A stretch of DNA of 64,000 nucleotides from Pseudomonas sp. MM211 (GTDB lineage Bacteria; Pseudomonadota; Gammaproteobacteria; Pseudomonadales; Pseudomonadaceae), in assembly GCF_020386635.1 (NCBI RefSeq), contig NZ_CP081942.1:2480001-2544000 (forward strand). The letters are read 5' to 3'. The position numbers and the translations under genes are program-made. The notes below the pieces were generated by a model, which was not told where the DNA came from, searched no databases, and was given only the letters and a program-made list of their open reading frames with translations. Numbering within the stretch: position 1 is the first letter of the stretch; every line of letters starts with the position of its first letter. Shown here piece by piece: positions 38,004-47,415 of the stretch.

Positions 38004-38753
38004 TTATTCAGTGACTGCCAGTTCCTGTTCGCTTTCCTGTTCCGGCCGGCGTTGGATGCTGCCACAGGCGAGCAGGCCGACTTCGAACAGCAGCCACATC
38101 GGCACCGCCAACATGGTTTGCGAGAATACGTCGGGTGGCGTCAGCAACATGCCCACCACGAAGCAGCCGACGATCACGTAAGGCCGGCTACGGCGCAGCG
38201 TGTCGACATCCGTCAGCCCGGCCCAGACGATGATGAAGGTGGCCACCGGAATTTCGAAGGCCAATCCGAATGCCAGGAACAGCGCCAGGATGAAGTCCAG
38301 GTACAGGGCGATATCGGTCATCATTTCCACGCCGTCCGGCGTGACGCTGGCGAAGAAGCCAAACATCATCGGGAACACCGCGAAGAAGGCGAAGGCCATG
38401 CCTGCATAGAACAGCAGAATGCTCGAGACCAGCAGAGGCACCGCGATGCGCCGCTCGCGGCGATACAGACCCGGGGCCACGAACCCCCAGGCCTGATGCA
38501 GCAGCACGGGCATGGAGATGAATACGGCGACCATCATGGTCAGTTTGAATGGCGCCAGGAAGGGGGACGTCACGCTGGTGGCGATCATGCTCGCGCCTTC
38601 GGGAAGGTAGCGGCGCAGCGGTTCGGAGATCAGCGTGTAGAGCGTCTGCGCGAAGGGAAACAGGCCCAGGAACGCCAGCAGAATAACCAGTAGGCAGCGC
38701 ACCAGCCGCTTGCGCAGTTCGCCCAGGTGGGCGGTCAACGGCATGCTGCTCAT
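38004..38753 (-). CDS. tatC: Sec-independent translocase TatC
   Basis: 249-aa inner-membrane receptor of the twin-arginine pathway, with six membrane helices and the N-terminal signature HLGELRKRLVRC. It binds the RR signal peptide together with TatB. Third gene of tatABC, overlapping tatB by 4 bp. The neighbourhood with Tat-dependent phosphatases and a type II system suggests a dedicated export route. Confidence 0.95.
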   Translation of the reverse strand: MSSMPLTAHLGELRKRLVRCLLVILLAFLGLFPFAQTLYTLISEPLRRYLPEGASMIATSVTSPFLAPFKLTMMVAVFISMPVLLHQAWGFVAPGLYRRERRIAVPLLVSSILLFYAGMAFAFFAVFPMMFGFFASVTPDGVEMMTDIALYLDFILALFLAFGLAFEIPVATFIIVWAGLTDVDTLRRSRPYVIVGCFVVGMLLTPPDVFSQTMLAVPMWLLFEVGLLACGSIQRRPEQESEQELAVTE

Positions 38754-39040
38754 ACGGTTCCCTCGGGTTTGGTTGCCGCTGGCTGCGGCTCCGCTTGCAG
38801 GCTGATGCCGCGACGCAGTTCCTGTTCCAGTTGCCGTAACGGCGCAGCGTCCAGTTCCTTGCTCACGGCCTGGGCATCCAGTTCACGTTCGACCTGATCG
38901 CGCAGCATGTCCATCGCCCGCTTTGCCTGGCCCAGGCCGCGACCCAGCGTGCGGGCTGCGACCGGCAGGCGTTCCGGGCCTAGCACCAGCAGCGCCACCA
39001 CGCTCACCAGCAGCAGTTCGGTAAAGCCTATTTCGAACAT
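38750..39040 (-). CDS. tatB: Sec-independent translocase TatB
   Basis: 96 aa. N-terminal membrane helix (MFEIGFTELLLVSVVALLVLGP), then an amphipathic helix (ERLPVAARTLGRGLGQAKRAM) and a charged tail. Shares one base with tatA. Shorter than E. coli TatB, as in many pseudomonads. Confidence 0.93.
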   Translation of the reverse strand: MFEIGFTELLLVSVVALLVLGPERLPVAARTLGRGLGQAKRAMDMLRDQVERELDAQAVSKELDAAPLRQLEQELRRGISLQAEPQPAATKPEGTV

Positions 39041-39273
39041 CAGGCCTGACGATCCGTTTGGCTGTGGGACTGCTGAGCAGCTCCCTGCAACGGCGCCTGT
39101 TGTTGCACCTGTGCCGGCGTCTCATCCGTTTCGCTGTTACTGGCCATGGATTTGCGGAAGCCCTGGATGGTTTCACCCAGATCGCCGCCCAGCGTCTTGA
39201 GGCGTTTGCTGCCAAACAGCAGGAACACGATCATCAGCACGATGACCAGTTGCCAGATACCGATGCCGCCCAT
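39040..39273 (-). CDS. tatA: Sec-independent translocase TatA
   Basis: 77 aa. A single helix (GIWQLVIVLMIVFLLFGSKRL) followed by the amphipathic LGGDLGETIQGFRKSM helix. Forms the protein-conducting pore. First gene of tatABC, divergent from gspK across 150 bp. Confidence 0.94.
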   Translation of the reverse strand: MGGIGIWQLVIVLMIVFLLFGSKRLKTLGGDLGETIQGFRKSMASNSETDETPAQVQQQAPLQGAAQQSHSQTDRQA

Positions 39274-39423
39274 GAAGAATCTCCAACACTATGAAATTGA
39301 AGGACTAATCTGCCTGTGCTTTATGACGCTACGGTGACGTGGTGATGACGAAAAGAGGCTGTTGCCACGCGTCTGCAACATTCAGCCTGTTGACTGTCGA
39401 CTCTCTGGAACGAGGGGTAGGCG

Positions 39424-40395
39424 ATGGGGTACGGGCGGCAGCGCGGCGCGGCGTTATTGATGGTGTTGGTGGCCTTGGCCATGCTCGCCGGTGGGCTGGC
39501 GTGGATGGTGCAGCAGGGGCGACAGCAGGTCGATGCGGTGCGCTTGCAGCAGCAGCGGATTCAAGCACGGGCAATGGAAGTCGCCGGTCTGGCTTTCGCC
39601 GAGCAAGCTCTGAGGGATCCGGCTTGGCGGCAGAGCCCGCTTTTCTGGCAAGCCCTGCGTGGGCAGCCGCTGCGTTACGATTTTGCTGGCGGTGCGGCGA
39701 CCTTGCGCATCCGCGATCTGCACAGCTGCTTCAACGTCAATGCGCTGGCCGGCCAGGAGGCTGAGCGTGCCGGGCGTCAGCTGCAGTACCTGCTCGGTGA
39801 CGACCTGGCCGCCGAACAACTGGTGCATGCCTTGGCTGACTGGATCGACAGCGACGGCCAGAGCCGCCTGCACGGCGCCGAAAGCGACCAGTACCTGCGC
39901 CAGACGCCGCCTCGGCTCGCCGCCAACCAGCCCATGGTGGATATGAGCGAACTGAATCTGCTGCTCACGCCGCAGCCCGGGCGACAGCAGCGTTATCCCC
40001 AGCTCTGTGCGCTACCGCAGACCTCGGGCTGGCGCTTGAATGCCAATGCCTTGAGCCTGGAGCATTTGCCCCTGCTCGACGCCCTCTACGAGGGTGAGTT
40101 CGCGCGCTCGCTGCTGACTCGCATCATCACTGGCCGACCGGCCAATGGTTACCGTGACGTGGCGGCCTTGCGCGAGGCAGTGGGCGCCGTGGATGACCCG
40201 ACCTTCGAGCGCCTGAGCGAGGGCTTGCTGCTCAACAGCGGTGATTTCATGCTGCAGCTCGAGTTCGAGCAGGATGGCCGGCTGATCAGCAGCCAGTTCC
40301 AGGTGCAGGCTCAGGGTGTGGTGCGCTGGCACGCACAGGTGCCGGTGCAGCGAGTGCAGGTGATTAGTCGAGAACCCTTGCCGTTCGCTTTGTAG
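39424..40395 (+). CDS. gspK: Type II secretion minor pseudopilin GspK
   Basis: 323 aa. Prepilin leader with RQRGAALLMVLVALAMLAGGLAW, the large soluble domain with SAM-like repeats, DWIDSDG calcium-binding-like segment and ELNLLLT. GspK caps the pseudopilus tip with GspI/J. Here it is separated from the other gsp genes by REP DNA and two phosphatase-type genes. Ribosome site GAGGGG precedes the ATG. Confidence 0.9.
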   Translation: MGYGRQRGAALLMVLVALAMLAGGLAWMVQQGRQQVDAVRLQQQRIQARAMEVAGLAFAEQALRDPAWRQSPLFWQALRGQPLRYDFAGGAATLRIRDLHSCFNVNALAGQEAERAGRQLQYLLGDDLAAEQLVHALADWIDSDGQSRLHGAESDQYLRQTPPRLAANQPMVDMSELNLLLTPQPGRQQRYPQLCALPQTSGWRLNANALSLEHLPLLDALYEGEFARSLLTRIITGRPANGYRDVAALREAVGAVDDPTFERLSEGLLLNSGDFMLQLEFEQDGRLISSQFQVQAQGVVRWHAQVPVQRVQVISREPLPFAL

Positions 40396-40421
40396 CGCAA
40401 GTCGCCTACTTGCGTAAGAGC

Positions 40422-40945
40422 CCGCTTGCGGGCGATGCGACCAATCGCAGGCTACGAAGCGGTTGTTCAGATGAATTGACAGGGCGTTCGCGGATCGCCG
40501 GCAAGCCGGCTCCTACAATATCGAGGCGCCTGCAAGAGGAGCGTCCGGCACCACATTTGTGGGAGCGTCGACCTTGGCGCGAATGCGCTGGTAGCCATCC
40601 TGAGCGTCCGCGTTGTCGCCACCATTCGCCGCAGGGTCGCGGCTCCTACGATGCATGGTGATCTAATCCGTAGGGATCCGCTTGCGGGCGATGCGGCCAA
40701 TCGCAGGCTACGAAGCGCTCATTCAGATGAATTGACAGGGCGTTCGCGGATCGCCGACAAGCCGGCTCCTACAATATCGAGGCGCCTGCAAGAGGAGCGT
40801 CCGGCACCACATTTGTGGGAGCGTCGACCTCGGCGCGAATGCGCTGGTAGCCATTCTGAACGTCCGCGTTGTTGCCACCATTCACCGCAGGGTCGCGGCT
40901 CCTACGATGCATGGTGATCTAATCCGTAGGAGTCCGCTTGCGGGC
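40422..40945. repeat. 256-bp tandem repeat built of REP palindromes
   Basis: Unit starts CCGCTTGCGGGCGATGCG at 40422, 40678 and 40934, giving two complete copies with a few substitutions and the beginning of a third. Each copy carries several REP-like palindromes, including GCCGGCAAGCCGGC (GCCGACAAGCCGGC in copy 2). The 718-bp gap between gspK and phoX holds no gene. Confidence 0.88.
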
Positions 40946-41042
40946 GATGCGAGCAGATGGGCATGCCGTTGCCACCAATCGCAGGCTGCGCACCGGGTGT
41001 TTTGGTAGCCGGTGTCGAGCGTGGCGATACACGGAAAGAAGG

Positions 41043-41071
41043 GCCTGGACGTCGCGGAGCTCGATCCAGGC
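41043..41071. terminator. Hairpin downstream of phoX
   Basis: GCCTGGA / TCCAGGC stem with a 13-nt intervening sequence; second hairpin after the phoX 3' end. No T-run on either strand. Confidence 0.35.
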
Positions 41072-41081
41072 GGAGAGAGAT

Positions 41082-41102
41082 GGCACGGGATGACCCCGTG
41101 CC
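41082..41102 (-). terminator. Probable terminator of phoX
   Basis: GGCACGGG / CCCGTGCC stem just beyond the phoX stop codon, followed on the minus strand by ATCTCTCTCC. Stable stem, weak T tract. Confidence 0.55.
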
Positions 41103-41113
41103 GTGTGGGTAGG

Positions 41114-43156
41114 TCAGACGCCGATTTCGCCGCCGTCGTTACGCTGGATCACCACCGTGGAAGCACGTGGGCGGACGCTGGTACCCGCTGGCGTTTCGTC
41201 CGTGGCGACGTTGGTGGATGGCCAGTTACCCGGATGCTGGATGTTGACGAAGATCGTCTTGTTGTCCGGCGTGAAGGCGATGCCGGTCACTTCGCTGCCG
41301 TTGGGGCCGACGAAGAAACGGCGCAGATCCGCTTGGTTTTGCGCGTTGACCGGTACCTGCTCGCCGTTGGCGTCGACCAGGTTGGTGGGAATTACCGCCA
41401 GCATCTGGTCGTTGGTGTAGCTGGTCACGCTCGATTCGCCGTTATCGGTCTGGATCCAGAGAATCCCGCGGCTGTCGAAGCTCATGCCGTCCGGGCTGGC
41501 GAACTGGTTGAGCTCGGTCAGGCCGGAACGGTTGATATCGGGCGTGCCCGAGGCGTTGGCGCCGAATACGAAGATGTCCCAGGCGAAGCTGAGCTGATCG
41601 TCGCTGTCATGCCAGCGGATCACATGGCCGTGACGGTTCGGGCCGCGTGGGTTGGCAGCGTCAACGGCCGCCGCAGTGCGCGCGCTGTTGTTGGTCAGGG
41701 TCAGGTAGACGTCGCCATTGAGCGGGTTGACGGCGGACCACTCCGGTCGATCCATCGGCGTCGCGCCCACAGCATCGGCTGCGCCCCGGGTGTTGAGGAT
41801 AATGCCCGGCAGGTCGGTGAACTTGGTGCCCAGGGTGCTGCCATCGGTGGTCGGCGTGGCGGCTACCAGCGGGATCCATACACCGCTGCCGTCGGCGTCG
41901 AAACGAGCGACGTAGAGCGTGCCGCTGTCCATGTACTTGGCGCCGGTGGCCAGGCGGTCGCTCGGGTTGGCGTCGGCAGCGTCCCAAACCGCGTCGGAGA
42001 CGAACTTGTACAGGTACTCGTTGTTGGAGTCGTCGCCGGTGTAGAACACCACTGGCTTGCCGACTACCGGCAGTGCCGGCCAGCAGCCTTCGTGGCGGAT
42101 GCGGCCCAGGGCGGTACGCTTCACGGCGCGGGTGCTGGAGTCGTACGGGTCGATCTCGACGATGTAGCCATAGGTGCTGGCTTCGTTGCGGTAATCGTCG
42201 GTCGCCGACGCGCCGCTCGGGGTGATGTTGAAGCGGGTGAATTCGTCGTCCTGTTCCGACGCATCCCCGGCAGCGGTTTCCCAGCTATAGCGGCCTGTGC
42301 CGGTGCTGACACCGATACGTGCCTGATCGGCAGGGCGGTTGCCGGTGTTGATGAAGATCGACGGCCAGTTCTCTTCGCAAGTCAGGTAGGTGCCCCACGG
42401 GGTGTAACCGTTGCCGCAGTTGTTGTTGGTGCCGCGGGTCTCGGTGCCGGCGGTGGAGAACTTGGTCTTGACGTGATCGGTGCCGCGCAGCGGGCCGGAG
42501 ATGTCCATGACGGTGGCGGTGGTGAAGCGACGGTTCAGCGGATCGTTATCGACCACCTGCCAGCGGCCGCTGACCTTGCTGATGCGGATGACGCCAGCGC
42601 CGTGTGCGTTGATCTCCTTGCGTACTTCTTCGGCCGGGCGCTGACCGTTGACGAAGGTCTGGCCGTTCGGGTGCAGGGCGTCTTCGTCGATGTACTCGTA
42701 GTTGATCGCCAGCAGGCCATCATCGGAGCTGCCGTTGATGGGGAAGAAGTGCATGCCGTCGTGGTGCATGCCGGCCGAGTTTTCCTGCTCGATGGAGGTG
42801 TTGCTGCCATCGGCTTGCCAGGTGCCACCGGCGCTGTTGAACGGCGTTCCCCAGGGGGCCAGCACATAGGCGCTGTAACCGGCAGCTACCATGCAGGCAT
42901 CGGTGCGCGAGCCGGCAATGGACTGGAAGCCGAGGGCCAGTTTCGGCTCGACGGGTGGCTCGGTGGAAGGGCTGTCGTTGCTGGAACCGCCGCTGTCGAA
43001 ACAGCCGGTGAGGCCGGTGCCCGCGATCATGGCGATCGCGGCGCCCAGGCCTCCGCGCATAACGCTGCGGCGGCTCAGGTACGAATCCAGAACCGATGCC
43101 ATCGGCAGGTTGCCACTGGGATTACGATCCAGGTTATCGCCGGTATCTCGACTCAT
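41114..43156 (-). CDS. phoX: PhoX-family phosphatase, Tat-exported
   Basis: 680 aa, DUF839/PhoX family, calcium- and iron-dependent alkaline phosphatase. Twin-arginine signal SRRSVMRGG followed by a hydrophobic stretch and a lipobox-like LTGC near residue 53. Conserved segments: NCGNGYTPWGTYLTCEENW, EIDPYDSSTRAVKRTALGR, NPLNGDVYLTLTNN and FVGPNGSEVTGIAFTPDNKTIF. Lies beside tatABC and inside a type II secretion locus, so it is a candidate cargo; a lipidated form might stay periplasmic or surface-bound. Divergent from the SoxB-like gene. Confidence 0.9.
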   Translation of the reverse strand: MSRDTGDNLDRNPSGNLPMASVLDSYLSRRSVMRGGLGAAIAMIAGTGLTGCFDSGGSSNDSPSTEPPVEPKLALGFQSIAGSRTDACMVAAGYSAYVLAPWGTPFNSAGGTWQADGSNTSIEQENSAGMHHDGMHFFPINGSSDDGLLAINYEYIDEDALHPNGQTFVNGQRPAEEVRKEINAHGAGVIRISKVSGRWQVVDNDPLNRRFTTATVMDISGPLRGTDHVKTKFSTAGTETRGTNNNCGNGYTPWGTYLTCEENWPSIFINTGNRPADQARIGVSTGTGRYSWETAAGDASEQDDEFTRFNITPSGASATDDYRNEASTYGYIVEIDPYDSSTRAVKRTALGRIRHEGCWPALPVVGKPVVFYTGDDSNNEYLYKFVSDAVWDAADANPSDRLATGAKYMDSGTLYVARFDADGSGVWIPLVAATPTTDGSTLGTKFTDLPGIILNTRGAADAVGATPMDRPEWSAVNPLNGDVYLTLTNNSARTAAAVDAANPRGPNRHGHVIRWHDSDDQLSFAWDIFVFGANASGTPDINRSGLTELNQFASPDGMSFDSRGILWIQTDNGESSVTSYTNDQMLAVIPTNLVDANGEQVPVNAQNQADLRRFFVGPNGSEVTGIAFTPDNKTIFVNIQHPGNWPSTNVATDETPAGTSVRPRASTVVIQRNDGGEIGV

Positions 43157-43398
43157 CAGGTCATGTCCTTTTTTTGGTGAAGCGCCTTGAGGAAACCGGG
43201 ACTTTAGAGACCGAATGTGATGATTTTCTGGCAGTTCTGTTAACGGCTATTGAAAGCTTTGTGACGCTACCTTTCTGATTTATCTGATTTTTTCCAGTGG
43301 CGGTCAGGCGGGGGCTGTCGAATAACCGCCATTAAACTGTCACATAAGCTGCCCAGTATCCCGCCCCGACAATGCATAAAGGTGAGGCGGGCGGGGCG

Positions 43399-45037
43399 AT
43401 GACGAACATCGGCAGACGTGAAGTGATGAGCTGGATGGGCATCGGTGCAATGACGCCTTTGCTTGGCGCCTGCTCGGGCTTCGCGACCCCGCGTCAGGAC
43501 GGACAATCCGAACTGGAATTGCTGTATTTCGCCGATACGCTGGATGCCCGCCAGCCTGGCCAACCGGTAGTGCCGGCCACTCGGCTGGGGCCGGTTTCGC
43601 ACCTTGGGCGAGCGCCCTGGCTCAGTGGCAGCAATGCCCACCAGTCGCGCAGCGAACTCAATCCACTGCTCGATGCACGTCTGGCCGAAGGTGTCAGCAC
43701 GGGCGGCTATGCAGTGTTGGGTGCCTTGCTGGAAGAGCTGCGCCAGCGCCATGGCGCCGATCGCTGCCTGACCCTGGAAAACGGCCAGGGCTGGAACGGC
43801 AGTGGCCTGGCCTATCTGACGCAGGGAAGCAGCGGCGCGCAGGGCAGCCAAATGCTTGGCAGCGAGGTGCGGGTCAGCAGCGATGAGCGCGTCCTGTGGC
43901 CGCAACGCTGCGCCGGTCTTTATCGGCATTTCGCTAGGCCCGTCGTCGGCGCCGGCCTGGCAGACGCCCAGTCACAAACGTTGGGCATCGAACCCTTCAC
44001 CATCATCCGGCGCGCCGGGGTGCGGATCGCGGTCGTCGGGGTGACCGACCCTTATGCCGCCGATCAGAACGCCTCCCTTAAGCAGTGGTACCAATCGCTG
44101 CTGCCAGCTTTCAAGGAAGCACGTGCCCAGGCCGATCTGGTCATCGCCCTGGCCGATGTGGGCACCGGGCCCGGCCTCTGGCTGGCCGAGCGGCTGAGCG
44201 ATGCCGATCTGCTTTTGTGTGCCCGCGGGCAGGATTTCTGGCCGGCGCCGATCGAGGTGCTGCAGACCAGCGGCAGGCTGGTGCCGGTAGTGCTCGGTGG
44301 CTGTCGGGCCAGCGGTGCCTTTCATATCGGGTGCCAGCGGCAGGCCGGGCAATGGCAGTTCGTTGCGCGCTTTCACCCCGCGTTCGAGCAGGTGCTTTCA
44401 CCGGCGGGGCAGGCGCACGCCGCACGCCTGCGTACCCAGTTGCAAGGCCAGCGAGCGCCTCACGCGGCCTGGCTCGATCAGCCCCTGGCAACGGCGCCAC
44501 AAGCACTGTGGCGCCGCGATACCCGCGGTGGTAGCTGGGGACCGCCTGTTGCATCAGGCACTGTCCGATGACGGCCAGATGCAGGTGCTGTTGCCTGGCC
44601 TGCGTTATGACAGCCCGGTTGCCGCCGGCGAGGCGATCACCCGTGAACACCTGATCAGCCTGACTGGCGGTTATCCGGCTCCCGTCGTGGAGGCGCCGCT
44701 CGAGGCTCTCGAAGGCGTGCTGGAGAGTGCAGCGGATCAGCTGTTCGGCAACCCCTTGTTGCTCGACAACAGTCGTGATCTGCCGCGTTGGCAGGGGCAA
44801 ACCTGGCAGGTCAATTACAGCCCGACCGGCAAGCGTGTTTCCGGCCTGGCTCCGCCCGACGGCCTGTGCCGCAGTATTTCCATGGCCTACGACGCCAACG
44901 CCGGTGAACCGCTGTGGCAGCGCGTCGAGGCGTGGTTGGTCACACAATCGAGCGGTTGGCAGTTACCTGCTCTGCATCTGCCCAGCGTGCGTTATGTGCA
45001 AGGGCATCCCGGATGGCATCCCAGAGGCGTCAGTTGA
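43399..45037 (+). pseudogene. SoxB/5'-nucleotidase-like Tat protein, frameshifted
   Basis: About 546 aa when repaired. Twin-arginine leader (IGRREVMSWMGIGAMTPLLGACSG), then a metallophosphatase-type domain resembling SoxB/UshA (LELLYFADT; TIIRRAGVRIAVVGVTDPYA) and a C-terminal nucleotidase domain (LTGGYPAPVVEAPL). The first frame ends at 44571; the homologous rest runs to 45037 in the next frame. Removing one G from GGGG at 44537-44540 restores SWDRLLHQALSDDG. Its end overlaps gspC. Likely a phosphohydrolase exported for the type II system; a true thiosulfohydrolase is less likely without other sox genes. Confidence 0.75.
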
Positions 45038-45459
45038 TCAGCGCACAGCGATTGTGGGGCGGACTGTGGCTGACCCTCGGTGCCTGGCTGGCGGCGCAGT
45101 GCGTGCTGCAACTCAGCCGTGAACCGCAGCCGGCCCGTGCCGTTGCTGTCGATACGGCTGCGCTGCCGGGGCTGCTGGTGGGCCACTGGCAAGTGACCGC
45201 CGACAGCGGTGCATTGCCGTTGACGCGCCTGCCGGTTCAGTACCTCGGCAGCCTGCGTGCCGTGCCCCTGAGCGCCTCGGTGGTGGTGCTGCGCTACGGC
45301 CAGCAGGTGCGCAGCTTCAGCCGTGGGCAACGCCTGGGGCCTGGCGTCGTGTTGCAGGACATCGACGAGACGGGGCTGATTTTCGATAACCAGGGGCGGC
45401 GCGAGCGCTTGCCCTGGCCGCCACGGCCTGCCGTGACCGGCTTCAAGCGGCAAGGATAA
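45013..45459 (+). CDS. gspC: Type II secretion protein GspC
   Basis: 148 aa from ATG 45013, overlapping the preceding gene by 25 bp. One membrane helix (LWLTLGAWLAAQCVLQL) and a periplasmic HR domain ending RSFSRGQRLGPGVVLQDIDETGLIF. Links the inner-membrane platform to the secretin. Short and without a PDZ domain, as in Hxc-like systems. Confidence 0.82.
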   Translation: MASQRRQLISAQRLWGGLWLTLGAWLAAQCVLQLSREPQPARAVAVDTAALPGLLVGHWQVTADSGALPLTRLPVQYLGSLRAVPLSASVVVLRYGQQVRSFSRGQRLGPGVVLQDIDETGLIFDNQGRRERLPWPPRPAVTGFKRQG

Positions 45460-45462
45460 GAG

Positions 45463-47415
45463 ATGATCGTTCGCTACTGCCTGGCCGCTCTGCTGGCCTT
45501 GGGCGCTACCCAGATTCTGGCCGATGACGTGCTGGATTTGCCGGTCGCCGAGTCGCCGCTATACGAGGTGAATTTCGTCGACACCGAGCTCAGCGAGTTC
45601 ATCGACAGCGTGTCGCAGATCACCGGGACGACCTTCATCGTCGACCCGCGGGTCAAGGGCAAGGTCACCGTGCGCACGGTCGAGCGCCATGACAGCGAAG
45701 CGATCTACGACATCTTTCTCGCCCAGTTGCGTGCCCAGGGCTTTGCCGCGGTCAACCTGCCCAACGGCAGCGTGAAGATTCTCCCCGATCAGGCCGCACG
45801 TCTGGAACCGGTGCCCGTGCACCCCAGTGGCGGGCAGCAGGCCGGCGGCGACGGTATCGCCACCCGGGTGTTCAGCGTGCGCAATGCCGCCAGCGAACAG
45901 TTGCTCGGCATCCTCAAGCCGCTGATCGACCCACGGGTGGGCGTCATCACGCCGTATCCTGCTGCCAACCTGCTGGTGGTCACCGACTGGCGCAGCAATC
46001 TGGAACGTATCGATCGCCTGCTGGCCGAGCTCGATCAGGTCAGTGACGAGCCGTTGCAGGTGATGCCCTTGCAGCATGCCAGCGCTGCCGATACCAGCGT
46101 GCTGATCACTCGCCTGCTGGCCAGCGAGAAGGGCGGCGACAGCGCCCAGGTGATCGCCGACCCGCGCAGCAACGCCTTGCTGGTGCGCGGCAGTGCCGAC
46201 AGCCGCGAACGGGTGCGCGCCTTGCTGGCGCAGCTGGATCGGCCGGGTGGCGAGCTGCGCAGCTCCAATACACAGGTGATCTACCTGCGCCATGCCAACG
46301 CCAGTGAGGTGGTCAAGGTGCTGCGCGGCCTCAGCCAGGAGGCGCCACAGGCACCCGGCGAGGGGGCGGAGGGCGTCCAGGCTGCGCGCTTGCCGATCAG
46401 CGATTCAGGCGTGCGCCTGGAGTACGAGGAAGGCACCAACGCGGTGGTGATGGTCGGCCCGGACAGCGAGCTGGCGGCCTACCGCTCCATCGTCGAGCAA
46501 CTGGACATCCGCCGCGCCCAGGTGGTGGTCGAGGCGATCATCGCCGAGGTCTCCGACTCTCGTGCCGAGGAGCTGGGCGTGCAATGGCTGTTCGCCGACG
46601 AGAAACTTGGCGCCGGAGTGGTCAACTTCAGTGCGGGCGGCGCGAACATCGCGGGTATCGCCGGTGCCGCGGCCAGTGGTGACAACGCCGCCCTCGGTGA
46701 GCTGCTTTCGGGTGTCAACGGCGCGACCGCCGGCATCGGCCATTTCGGTGGCGGGTTCAATTTCGCGGTGCTGCTCAACGCGCTGAAGAGCAAGAGCGGC
46801 TTCAACCTGCTGTCCACGCCGACCCTGCTGACCCTGGACAACGCCGAGGCGTCGATTCTGGTCGGCCAGGAGGTACCTTTCGTCACCGGCTCGGTGACCC
46901 AGAACAACAGCAACCCGTACCAGACCATTGAGCGCCGCGAAGTCGGTGTGAAGCTGCGCATCAAGCCGCAGATCAATATCGACAACAGCGTGCGCCTGGA
47001 TATCGTCCAGGAAGTATCGTCGATCGCCGACTTCGCCTCGGCCAGCGACGTGATCACCAACAAGCGCGAGATCAAGACCAAGGTGATGGTCGAGGACAAC
47101 GGCCTGATCATTCTCGGCGGGCTGATCAGCGATGAAGTCAGCAGCAGGGATCAGAAGGTGCCGTTGCTAGGCGACATTCCCGGGCTCGGCCGGCTGTTTC
47201 GCTCCACGGGCAAGAGCGGCGTGAAGCAGAATCTGATGGTGTTCATTCGTCCGCGCATTCTGCGTGACGGGCCGAGCATCGCCAGTTTCAGTGCCGACAA
47301 ATACCAGAACCTGCAACGCGAAACGGCGCTCAAACTACCCGCACTGGACGGCGACGCCAGGCTGCAGCAGCTCTTTCCGGCCAGCCGCGCACGCCTCGAC
47401 GAGGGCGTCTGGTAA
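45463..47415 (+). CDS. gspD: Type II secretion secretin GspD
   Basis: 650 aa outer-membrane channel. Signal peptide (ALLALGATQILA), N0 domain (YEVNFVDTELSEFIDSVSQITG), N1-N3 repeats, and the secretin domain with VEDNGLIILGGLI and PLLGDIPGLGRLFRS near the end. Length is normal. No pilotin gene is visible. Confidence 0.95.
   Translation: MIVRYCLAALLALGATQILADDVLDLPVAESPLYEVNFVDTELSEFIDSVSQITGTTFIVDPRVKGKVTVRTVERHDSEAIYDIFLAQLRAQGFAAVNLPNGSVKILPDQAARLEPVPVHPSGGQQAGGDGIATRVFSVRNAASEQLLGILKPLIDPRVGVITPYPAANLLVVTDWRSNLERIDRLLAELDQVSDEPLQVMPLQHASAADTSVLITRLLASEKGGDSAQVIADPRSNALLVRGSADSRERVRALLAQLDRPGGELRSSNTQVIYLRHANASEVVKVLRGLSQEAPQAPGEGAEGVQAARLPISDSGVRLEYEEGTNAVVMVGPDSELAAYRSIVEQLDIRRAQVVVEAIIAEVSDSRAEELGVQWLFADEKLGAGVVNFSAGGANIAGIAGAAASGDNAALGELLSGVNGATAGIGHFGGGFNFAVLLNALKSKSGFNLLSTPTLLTLDNAEASILVGQEVPFVTGSVTQNNSNPYQTIERREVGVKLRIKPQINIDNSVRLDIVQEVSSIADFASASDVITNKREIKTKVMVEDNGLIILGGLISDEVSSRDQKVPLLGDIPGLGRLFRSTGKSGVKQNLMVFIRPRILRDGPSIASFSADKYQNLQRETALKLPALDGDARLQQLFPASRARLDEGVW

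Noticed and set aside
41012..43180. 722-codon open frame opposite phoX
   Set aside because: Antisense shadow of a clear PhoX protein; no ribosome site or recognisable domain.
43337..43343. Pho box before phoX
   Set aside because: Only one CTGTCAC half-site; the second half does not match at the required spacing, so it was not listed as a feature.
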